From: Prorocentrum cordatum
Lineage: Eukaryota; Sar; Dinophyceae; Prorocentrales; Prorocentraceae
DNA: 64,000 bases
Direction: 5' to 3'
Assembly (NCBI GenBank): GCA_963575745.1
Contig: CAUYUJ010004736.1
Span: forward strand, 165,001 to 229,000
In this document: piece after piece, positions 30,095-37,848 of the stretch
Numbering within the stretch: the first letter of the stretch is position 1
Layout of the letters: each line of letters opens with the position of its first letter
Program-made: the position numbers and the translations under genes
The notes under the pieces: generated by a model
Database searches by the model: none
Seen by the model: only the letters and a program-made list of their open reading frames with translations
Told to the model about the DNA's origin: nothing

Positions 30095-31390
30095 TGCCAC
30101 TGCAATAGGTGCATCAGATAAGAAATCGTCCTGCGTGCAACTGCCTCGCGGAAATTGCCTTATCCCCCGATGGCCCCAGGCGACCACAGAAGCTCTGGGG
30201 CACCATCGGGCCTGGCCCCCAAGATTCATTGGTGCAAGATGTCTTGTCGTACGTCTTTAATGTACCGGGTTGTCAGGAAAGTTCGCTGCGCGGTGCGACC
30301 TCGATGTCCCGGTCCTCCTCCTGGGCTCGTTCGTCTCTTGGTTGGCATTTCCCGCAAGCCAGGCGCACCGATTCAGTGACACGCACGGTTGGGGTGACGT
30401 CTGGCTAGCCGGGACCAGTAATCCGGGTTCTTAGTACCGCTTGTTTGTGCCATTTCGGGCACACAGTAGGCACATCAAATATGACATTGGCCTGCCAGCA
30501 GGTGCCTCGCGGAAGTGTCTTATCCCCCGATAGCCCAGGATCCCGCAGAAGTTCTGGAGCACCACCTCAGAGCCCCCAAAGATCAACGCAGAATGTATCC
30601 CAGTAGTTCTACAAGCAAGATTTCTTGTCGTATGTGTGCACTTGGTTGCCAAAGGCGTTCGCTTCTCGGCGCGACTTCCATGGGTCCCCAGGGCTCGGGC
30701 TCCATTCCAGGTCCAGTCCTCCTCCCGTCCCCTTTCGCTTCTGTGTTGGCATTTCCAGCAAGCCAGGCGCACCGATTTCGTGACGCTCACGGTTTGGATG
30801 ACGTCGAGTCGGCCGGGGCCAATCATTGGGGTTCTTAGTGCTTTTGTTTGGGTCGTTTCGGGCATACAGTAGGCACATCCGATAAGAAATCGGCCTGCCA
30901 ACTAATGCCCTTCGGAAGTGTTTGACCCCCCAATATCCCAGGAATTTGCAGAAGTTCTGGAGCACCACCTTCAAGGCTTGAGAGATCGACGAAAACTGTC
31001 CCCCGAGTACCTGGTTGCCCGAGGCGTTCGCTTCGCGGTGCAACCTCCATGGGTCCCCAGGACCCCATTCCAGGTCCAGTCCTCCTCCCGTCCCCTTCCG
31101 TTTTTTGTTGGTTGTTCCCGCAAGTTAGGCGCACCGATTCCGTCGAGTCGGCTGGGGCCAATCATCTGGGTTCTTAGAGCCCTTTGTTTGGGATATTTCG
31201 GGCATACAGAAGGCACACCCGACAAGATATGGACTTGCCAATTGGTTTTCCATTGAAAGGTCTTGTATCCCCCAATGGCCCAAGGATGCACAGAAACGCG
31301 AGGGTTCCGTAGGACATTCAAAGATCGACGACGACTGTGCCCCAAGATCTCTCTCAACACGAGCGCTGATCGTATGTGCCTACTGTACAC
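30095..31390. repeat. Degenerate tandem repeat of ~340-400 bp, about 3.5 copies
   Basis: Ordered landmarks recur in each unit: GGCACATC(A/C)GATAAGAAAT, a TATCCCCC(G/A)AT(G/A)GCCC block, AGAAGTTCTGGAGCACCACC, a CCATGGGTCCCCAGG region, GGTCCAGTCCTCCTCCCGTC, AAGCCAGGCGCACCGATTC and GGGTTCTTAG. Units start near 30100, 30468, 30867 and 31205 (last one partial). No open frame is conserved between units. Confidence 0.8.
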
Positions 31391-31423
31391 CAGTTGATCA
31401 TTTGAAGCAGGTCCAGTCCATCT

Positions 31424-31643
31424 AGGCCTCCTAGATGGGGTCCGAGTAGATGGGGTCGGAGGATCGCGCCGTATCGTGGATGCCTCCGCGATGCGGATCG
31501 ATGTGGAGCCCGATTGTCTCCTCGCTAGCGTCGCCGATGCATCGCCGATGTCGCCGATGCATCGGCGTTGTGTCGCCGATGTATCGGCGATGCGGCGCGC
31601 GATCCTCCGACCCCATCTGCTCCGACCCCATCTGGGAGGCCTC
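31424..31643. repeat. Large foldback element (220 bp)
   Basis: The left arm AGGCCTCCTAGATGGGGTCC ... GGATCGCGCCG (about 50 bp) is inverted at 31590-31643 (CGGCGCGCGATCC ... GGCCTC) with few mismatches. The loop has CGCCGATGCATCGGCG-type repeats (31530-31600). Confidence 0.85.
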
Positions 31644-32299
31644 TATCCCTCCTCTCACCTCTGGGCTTCCGTCGCCCCCCCCCTGGGCGGTCGCACCCCG
31701 CCACGACGCTTCGCATCGCACCGACGTCCCCGCCGCCGCTGCTGCACCCCGTCCGTCGCCCGGGCTGCTGCCCCTGCTCGACCCTCGCTCCCGGATGGGA
31801 ACGCAGATCCCCTGTCGGGGGCCCCGCTGCGGACCTCTGAGGCCCCGCCTCGCTTCCCCGGGCCCTCCCCAGATAGCAAGCGCTTCGCTGTTTTCGACGC
31901 GTGAGCCCCCAAATACCTCTCGACGAAGGCCCTACGGACAACTGTCCATCCCTAATCGTTTGTGGACTGCCCCGGATCGAGGGCCTAGAGTCTAGAGACG
32001 GGGCTCAACGCAAACGGGGGTCAGTCAGAGCGCCAGGTCTTGCGGGATCCTGCAGAGCCAGGGCTGCAGTGACCCGGGCTCTTGTGCAGGATCATGCAAG
32101 GCCTGATTGACCCGGGTCTGGATCGACCCTGGTCAGTGCGTCCCCGACCGAAGCCCGAAATTGGTTTCCGTGGATGTTGGCCAAGACTGGAACAACCTAA
32201 CCGAGAGCGCCATGAAGGCCCCGGACGGCAGCTCAGACCCGCCCCCCCAAGAGGCCCCCAGAGCTCTGTCCAATCCAGCAGGACAACCACGAGGGCGAC
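31644..32299. other. Spacer, nothing recognised
   Basis: GC-rich; overlapping frames on both strands without recognisable domains. Confidence 0.5.
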
Positions 32300-32460
32300 G
32301 AGGACGACGCTGGGGGGCCCTGGCGGGCGGGTCGGGCGGGCGGACCGCCACGGGCGGGCGGGTCGGACGGGCGGGCACCCACGGGCGTGCCGGGCGGGGG
32401 AGCGCTGACGGGCGGGTCGGGTGGGCCGGCCTTGACAAGCGGGCGCCTCGGGTCGGGCCT
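32300..32460. repeat. GGGCGGGTCGGGCGG minisatellite
   Basis: Degenerate GGGCGGGTCG and GGGCGGAC words for about 160 bp; G-rich on the + strand. Confidence 0.7.
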
Positions 32461-33199
32461 GCTGGAATCACGACCGGTCCGCCACATCCTCTCCTGCATG
32501 CGCGCCCTCCCGCCTCAGTGTCTCAGGACCTCCGCTCGCGGAGCGAGGGACTCCATGCTCCTTCGCTCGACTTCGAGTACAGTCGGCCCAGATTAGTCGG
32601 TCGACCCTGCCAAATCGAGGGTACCCTTGTGTCCTGTGTCTCGTGGCCCATGCCTCGGACATTCCTGCGGCATTGTGGCCCTCAGAAGGGTCTTGTGTCC
32701 TCTCGCGTGTCCTGTCCAATCGAGTCCGACTGTAGAGTCGGACCGAGGTCTAAGATCGAGGTCGGTCCGGGGAGGGTTCCCCTAGCGTTCTTCGTGTATG
32801 TTGGCTGTTCTTGTGCATCCTGGGGAGGGTGCCCTTGGATGTTCTGTGTGTTTTGGCCGACGGAGGGTCTCATGCTCTTGAGGAATGTTCTTCTGGCCTA
32901 GGTCCGACTGTACGTGTCGTCGTCGTCCCTTCGGGGGACGGGAGGGGGCGCCCGCAAGAGAGGCGAGCCGGGACGCTCGGTGCCAGAAGCTGGAGCAGGA
33001 CCTGCGAGAGGTCCGGGCGTAGTCGCCGCCTTCCAGCTTTCGTCGTTTTCCGTGCAGTCGCGCCGTCGGGGAGGGAGAAGTAGCAAGAAGGGGATGAGGA
33101 GGGCAAAATTGACGAGAAGGCGGGACGCAAGGGAGGAACACCGAAAGGGAGAGGGTATTATGAGGAGGAGGACACCGCGGATGACATCATCGGGAGGCA
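32461..33199. other. Spacer, nothing recognised
   Basis: No gene or repeat recognised; some TGTCCTCTCGCGTGTCC-type local duplication near 32630-32710. Confidence 0.4.
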
Positions 33200-33920
33200 T
33201 AGACACGCACAGGTTCGATCATACGCGTGTACGCCCATACGCTTGTGTACAAGCTCGCATAGGCACGCATGAGTACGTCCTCTGGGGGCTGCACTTTTGA
33301 ACATATACATAGGATGTTAGTGGACGCATGGCCCTGGTATCGTTAGGCCAGACAGGACCGTTGTATACCCATTAATATCCATGTACACGTGTTCATGCGT
33401 GCGTACATCAAATGTCGATGCTTGTGGACATAGTCCTACCTGCACGCGCCGGCAGACCAATTCTAGTAATTGAGCAGTGCATGCCAACCGAGTTAAGTAT
33501 AAGCATGCACGAGTACAGTCACGCATTCCTGTCCAAATGCGCACGCCTGACACTGCAACTACACATAGCGTTTGCGACGTGCAAAAGCATACACATGGGA
33601 AGTTACCATTGGCATTCTTATCCCAGTAACCACATGTGCTTGGGAAGTGAGCGGGTAGTTGACTGTGCTGCTAGCTTACGTTGCACATACACCCTCGAGC
33701 GTACATGCGCGTGCACAAGTACACATGCACGCAAGTCCACGTGCGTAGACAGATGTACGCACGCGCATGGAGCGCACTTGTGGACACGTGCGCAGAGCAA
33801 CGTGCACGCGCGCTTGTCTATGTGCACGATGCGTTATCATGGTCGGTCGAAGATTTCTGTTGCAAGGCAGGGGAAGACAAATGATGCATCTGCTTGCGCG
33901 CGCGCGCGCGCTCGGCAAGC
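33200..33920. repeat. Alternating purine-pyrimidine region (CGTACA/CGCAYG words)
   Basis: Dense GTACATGCGCGTGCAC-type sequence at 33200-33275, 33380-33400 and 33680-33830, ending in a (GC)n run at 33896-33911. It has high Z-DNA potential; frames with many His/Thr/Cys codons are compositional. Confidence 0.6.
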
Positions 33921-34349
33921 CCCTGCCCCCTGGTCCTGTTACGCACCTGGCGGCTGTCCTCGCGGAAAGCATATACACATCCACGTCCTCGCGGACCGAG
34001 CCCTTGGGCCGCGAGCCAGGTGGATACAAGGCGTTTTCCTCTGCAGATGCCCCTCGCGGACGGCATCCATGCGACCGCGCATCCGCGAGATCGCGCCCAG
34101 GAATCCAGACCGCGAGGGCGTGGATGTGGATGCGCTCGCCGCTCGTGAAGTCAGCCGACCCCGCCTGCCTGACTGGGCTCGTGGCCCCCCCGCCGCCCCC
34201 CCCCCGCAGGCGCGCGAGGCGACGGCCACCGCCACCGCCCGCGTGCAGGAGCCTCGCGCACGCCCTGTGCGCCCCGGCACCTGCTGGGCAGGCTCACGCC
34301 TGCTTCGAGGCCTGCGCACATTCCGGGGCGCCCCAGAAATCGAAGAAGG

Positions 34350-34455
34350 GCAGCGCCACACGCGCAGACCTCCGGAGGTGGGGGCGGCGCCGGAGGCGCC
34401 GAAAGGGGGCCCCAGCGCCGATCCAACAGAAGTCCGCGCGGGCCTCCGAGTATGA
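34350..34455. repeat. Foldback repeat, family A, copy 5
   Basis: CGCAGACCTCCGGAGG left part, GGCGCCGGAGGCGCC hairpin, CAGCGCCGATCCAACAGAAG right part, then TCCGCGCGGGCCTCCGAG and TATGATGAC. Confidence 0.7.
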
Positions 34456-34714
34456 TGACGATCCTCAGGAATCAGCGCAGACCCAACGGAAATCCAACAG
34501 AAATCCGAGCTGATGATGTTTTTCCCAACTCCTGCGAGGGGGCCTCGCCCTCGAGGGGTCGAGAGGCTGCCTTCTCTTCCTCGGCGGCAGGGCGGCGGAA
34601 GGCCGGCGGACGTGGCAGGAGGGCTGCTCCGCCAGCGGAAGCCGGCGGAAGATCGGCGGGAGCAGGCCGAAGGAAATCAAGCAGTGGCGAAGCGTCCTGG
34701 CGTGCTCATAGGCC

Positions 34715-34915
34715 GACCGAACAATGTTCTAAGAACCTCTGTGTGATTTCCACAAATGGTTCTTAGAACATTTCTGGCTGGAACCGTCTTGTTTTAGCAC
34801 ATCGGGTTTATGTTCCAAGAGCCTGGTTGTTGTTCTTAGAACCTTTGGGGGTTCTAAGAACATGTCGTGGTAGGCCTATAGGAATGCCGGGACGGTCGGT
34901 CCCTGCTCAAGGAAA
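34715..34915. repeat. Cluster of GTTCTNAGAAC palindromes plus a segment shared with 53.7 kb
   Basis: Four palindromes (TGTTCTAAGAAC, GGTTCTTAGAAC, TGTTCTTAGAACC, GGTTCTAAGAAC) alternate over 150 bp. They are followed by ATGTCGTGGTAGGCCTA and GGGACGGTCGGTCCCTGCTC, which recur at 53705-53767 after similar but degraded palindromes. Confidence 0.7.
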
Positions 34916-34991
34916 GGTCAGCCCTCCAAGAGATGCACATTTGATTGCGTTCGGGAATTTTGGAGCGGGCCATGTAGCAGGATACACAAAG

Positions 34992-35145
34992 ATAAAAACT
35001 CGGAGGTCCGCGCGGATTCCTCGGATCGGCGCTGAGCCCCCCCCCCCGGCGGCGCCTCCGGCGGCGCCCCTGGCGCGCTCCGCGCGCCAGGGAGGGGGGG
35101 CCCAGCGCGGATCCAAGGAATCCGCGCGGACCTCCGAGTTTTTAT
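34992..35145. repeat. Foldback repeat, family A, copy 6 (best preserved)
   Basis: Arms of about 47 bp: AAAACTCGGAGGTCCGCGCG ... GGATCGGCGCTG (34992-35040) and its inverse (35098-35145) with only a few mismatches. Between them lie GGCGGCGCCTCCGGCGGCGCC and CCTGGCGCGCTCCGCGCGCC hairpins. Followed by the family's ATGTCTATGTCGTT flank. No coding capacity, so a MITE or foldback element mobilised in trans is the likely nature. Confidence 0.85.
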
Positions 35146-35229
35146 GTCTATGTCGTTCGTCGGTTCCCTAGGCCTGACTTGCGCTCAAATTGAGCCAGCA
35201 GTGCCGCACTTGGCGCAGCCACGCCTTAC

Positions 35230-35490
35230 TTATTCCATGCCTCTGGCAGTTCTGCGTCACCCACGACATCCCATTAGTAACTATGAGCCTGCCCACAATT
35301 TAACTATGCCTGGTCATCGCGGCCGTCAGCATTGTAGTACAGCTGTCGCCTTCATTTTGCCATGACTCTGACAGTTATGCATGGTTTGCGACGCCCCATG
35401 ACTTCGCAATAATTAGGAGCAGGCCTCTAACGTAAAGAAGGTTGGTCGCCGTCGCTGTCAGCACTGTGGCAGAGGTGCTCATTTTGGCTT
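35230..35490. repeat. Two degenerate tandem units of ~130-145 bp
   Basis: CCATGCCTCTGGCAGTTCTGC ... CGGCCGTCAGCATTGTAGT ... CATTTTG is repeated as CCATGACTCTGACAGTTATG ... GTCGCTGTCAGCACTGTGGC ... CATTTTGG. One frame of the second unit spells CQHCGRGAHFG, then later TCGNGHRW. Confidence 0.5.
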
Positions 35491-35793
35491 CGAACCAGCA
35501 CGCAGACTGCCTCTGACATGCGGCAATGGACATCGTTGGCAGAGACTTCCATGAAGGATGTGTTCTGCATGGCTGCTGAATTGGTGAAGCAGTTGGAATT
35601 GAGATCTACTGAATATGTTGTGACATCCGTCTTCGACAGCCGTCTGAGGATTGAGCTCACTTGTGGGCAACATATAAAACAAAAAACAAGGAGTCGTTAT
35701 GAAGCGGGCTGCGCTAGTCTTCTGGTCGACCCGATGCTGCTTTGTCGTTCGAGCGTCTTGGGTATAATTGTGGAGCATCGATCGCCAGACTGA
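35440..35793 (+). CDS. Coding-like fragment, unknown
   Basis: Lower-GC stretch with a + frame from about 35518 giving about 90 residues with alternating charged and hydrophobic residues (MKDVFCMAAELVKQLELRS region) to a stop at 35791-35793. A different frame just upstream has a zinc-ribbon-like CxxC...CxxxH arrangement. It could be a decayed transposase-like or host exon. No family recognised. Confidence 0.25.
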   Translation, partial: GWSPSLSALWQRCSFWLRTSTQTASDMRQWTSLAETSMKDVFCMAAELVKQLELRSTEYVVTSVFDSRLRIELTCGQHIKQKTRSRYEAGCASLLVDPMLLCRSSVLGIIVEHRSPD

Positions 35794-36050
35794 CGGTGCT
35801 CGTACACCGCAGCTCGGCCATGATGACCCGTGCTGGTGACCAGTACGTTTGGCACGTTACGAAAGCCTGGAACACAGTGCGGATAGCACGCCTGCTCCTA
35901 CCTATCCCCCCCCTGCTGCCGCAAGCGGCCGCGGAACCTCCATCGCCGATCTGGGGGCCGCGGCGGGCCCGAGCACGATACCCAGGGGGCCGCAACAGAA
36001 GTCGCGGGGCCAGACGAGGAGTGGCCAGACCGTTCCCCTTCGTCCTCCTC
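35794..36050. other. 5' flank of the spliced-leader LINE
   Basis: Ordinary sequence up to the CTC tract. Possibly part of the older LINE whose reverse transcriptase resumes at 43732 beyond the insertion, but no diagnostic motif is present. Confidence 0.3.
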
Positions 36051-36111
36051 CAACTCATCCAACTCCGCCTCCTCCTCCTCCGCCTCCTCCTCCTCCGCCT
36101 CCTCCTCCTCC
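36051..36111. repeat. (CTC/CGC)n tract at the LINE 5' junction
   Basis: Pyrimidine-rich (CTC)n with GCC variants running directly into the spliced-leader sequence. A similar tract lies at the 3' end (43672-43715). Confidence 0.9.
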
Positions 36112-36133
36112 TCCGTAGCCATTTTGGCTCAAG
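36112..36133 (+). promoter_or_regulatory. Genomic copy of the dinoflagellate spliced leader (DinoSL)
   Basis: All 22 positions of the known leader are present (T, then CCGTAGCC, then ATTTT, ending GGCTCAAG). There is no donor GT and no SL-RNA body behind it: the next bases are GTTGAAACCTGC, then the LINE's 5' UTR, with ORF1 starting 142 nt later. It is therefore a leader acquired by trans-splicing and fixed in DNA by reverse transcription, not an SL RNA gene. (The GT after the leader is not followed by the short SL-RNA intron I would expect, but I cannot exclude a degenerate SL RNA gene.). Confidence 0.9.
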
Positions 36134-36275
36134 GTTGAAACCTGCCCTGGGGCTTCAGCCTTGTTGCAGGCGACAGGGAGGCCCGAACCTTCCGAGGCCA
36201 GGACGCCTCTCTCCTTCCTGCCGTGCGCCACAGCACGCTCCCAGTTTTGGCTACAACGACGCGCGCTGAGCCGCC

Positions 36276-37835
36276 ATGGGCCCTGCCGCCTGCGACCGCC
36301 CGCACCATGTTGTACATCGTCTCGATGGGGGTGAGGATATTGATACGGAGATTGCTTCCTCTGGTGGCCGTGATTCCTCTGAGGAGCCCCGCCGCTCTGC
36401 CTCTCGGAGCGGTGGCAGCCGAGGTGCCCGTCGTGCCGCTCGCACCCGGCCTTCCTCCCACGGCAACGCTGGTCCTGCTCCTGAGCCTTCTCGCCGTGCT
36501 CGCCGTGCTGGCCGCGCTCGTGGCGCTGGCGGGGACGTCCCTATGTCTCCTGGTGTTGCTGCCTCGCATCGGGGCCCCGACCCTGCGGCTCTGGGAGCAT
36601 CTCGGGGTGCTCAGGCTATGCCCTTGGACGAATGGGACGACACCAAGCGTGCACAAGTGGCCGCAGAGCTCGAGATGGCCGCTACCTTCCCGTCGCAGGA
36701 GGCGCGGCCCGACCCGAACGCCACCCCGCAGGGCCCTGCTGCTGGGCTCTTCGACCCCTGGGCCGCGGCGGCGGGGGCGGGCGCTGCCCCGCGTGCTCAG
36801 GCTGCTGCTGGTGGTGCTCCTGATTGTGGCGAAGAGGAGGAGCATGCCGCCTTCACTCGGGCCTTCTACCATGCCGACATCTCCGCGAGGTTCATGCAGC
36901 TGCGCAATGAGTTCGACAATATCGTTACCACGGCCATCACCAATTCTGTACAGCAGTCTAACGCTCCCATCGTTGCCACGCTCGCCACACTTCAGAAGCA
37001 GCTTTCCTCGCAGCACACCTCCATTGATCAGCAGGTCATGGCATCGGTACGTCCGCAGTTTGATACCATGCAGCGCCAGTTTCAGGAGCAGCATGATGCC
37101 CTATGCCGTCGTGTCGACTACACTGAGCGGGACATCGAGGCCCAGGCTGCCAAACTGGCTGAGCTGCAGAAGCAGGTCGAGGAGCTACGCCGCCAGAATG
37201 AGCTGGACCGACAACTCCCGTCGCGTCCCCCTGCCCCGCCTGGTTTCGACCGCGAGATCGATCCGACGCAGGTCATTGTGGTCTCGTCCAAGCTCGTCGG
37301 TTTGGCTGGCGTCCGTGAAGTGGTCAACTCCTTCATGGGCGAGCTCAACTTCTCTGAGGACGACACGTACACGATCAAAGCCCTCACGCCGCTCCCCGCC
37401 AAAAAGTTTGCCGCGTGCTTCTCTGGGCCGATCGGGCTGGCTTCCCGACGTGTGCAAAAGGCCCTCGCTAACCTCAAGTCGGACGGAGCATGGCGGGTCT
37501 TCCAGTGCCCAGCTCAAGGTGCTGACCCAGCCCGTCTTCACTTTGGTCCTGACAAGTCGCCGAAACAAGTTCGTGGTGAGATGCTCCTTCGTAAGGTCCG
37601 CTCTTCCCTCATGGAGCTCGACAGCCAGAGAAAGTGGTTTGTTGATCGGGAGCGGAGTGTTCTCAAGTCTGACTACACCGACATCCTGCGTCTTGTCCCC
37701 CGGCCAGGCGATGAACCTCCTGAGCTTTCTTGGAACGACGTGGGGATCCGCGCCCTCGGCCTGGACCGTCGTGACCTCCAGGATGCCATTCGGAACATCA
37801 CCGCCGCGCCGACGGCCACCCAGTGGTGTCTTTAA
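36276..37835 (+). CDS. LINE ORF1 protein (coiled coil + RRM-like)
   Basis: 519 residues from an ATG in good context (GCCATGG). Residues about 20-75 are Arg/Ser/Gly-rich. Residues about 195-315 are mostly helical with Gln/Glu-rich heptads, strongest at AKLAELQKQVEELRRQNEL (about 290-312). Residues about 325-400 (TQVIVVSSKLVGLAGVREVV onward) have the beta-alpha-beta pattern of an RRM-like nucleic-acid-binding fold, followed by a basic C-terminal part. This matches the coiled coil-RRM-CTD layout of L1-type ORF1 proteins, which trimerise on the element's RNA; homology in sequence is not evident. ORF2 starts 13 nt after its stop, which suggests reinitiation or a coupled mechanism. A longer frame in another phase (from 36223) overlaps it, but is only a shadow here. 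Confidence 0.8.
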   Translation: MGPAACDRPHHVVHRLDGGEDIDTEIASSGGRDSSEEPRRSASRSGGSRGARRAARTRPSSHGNAGPAPEPSRRARRAGRARGAGGDVPMSPGVAASHRGPDPAALGASRGAQAMPLDEWDDTKRAQVAAELEMAATFPSQEARPDPNATPQGPAAGLFDPWAAAAGAGAAPRAQAAAGGAPDCGEEEEHAAFTRAFYHADISARFMQLRNEFDNIVTTAITNSVQQSNAPIVATLATLQKQLSSQHTSIDQQVMASVRPQFDTMQRQFQEQHDALCRRVDYTERDIEAQAAKLAELQKQVEELRRQNELDRQLPSRPPAPPGFDREIDPTQVIVVSSKLVGLAGVREVVNSFMGELNFSEDDTYTIKALTPLPAKKFAACFSGPIGLASRRVQKALANLKSDGAWRVFQCPAQGADPARLHFGPDKSPKQVRGEMLLRKVRSSLMELDSQRKWFVDRERSVLKSDYTDILRLVPRPGDEPPELSWNDVGIRALGLDRRDLQDAIRNITAAPTATQWCL

Positions 37836-37848
37836 CGCCATTACCGAT

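Noticed and set aside
35476-35492. Partial match to the spliced leader (CATTTTGGCTTCGA)
   Set aside because: Only about ten bases match and the CCGTAGC start is absent; treated as chance.
36223-37835. The first ~540 codons of the very long + frame that continues into ORF2
   Set aside because: This part overlaps ORF1 in another phase. ORF1 has the ATG in good context, a coiled coil and an RRM-like pattern, while the overlapping phase is Leu/Pro/Arg-rich without domain. ORF2 is started at 37849 instead.
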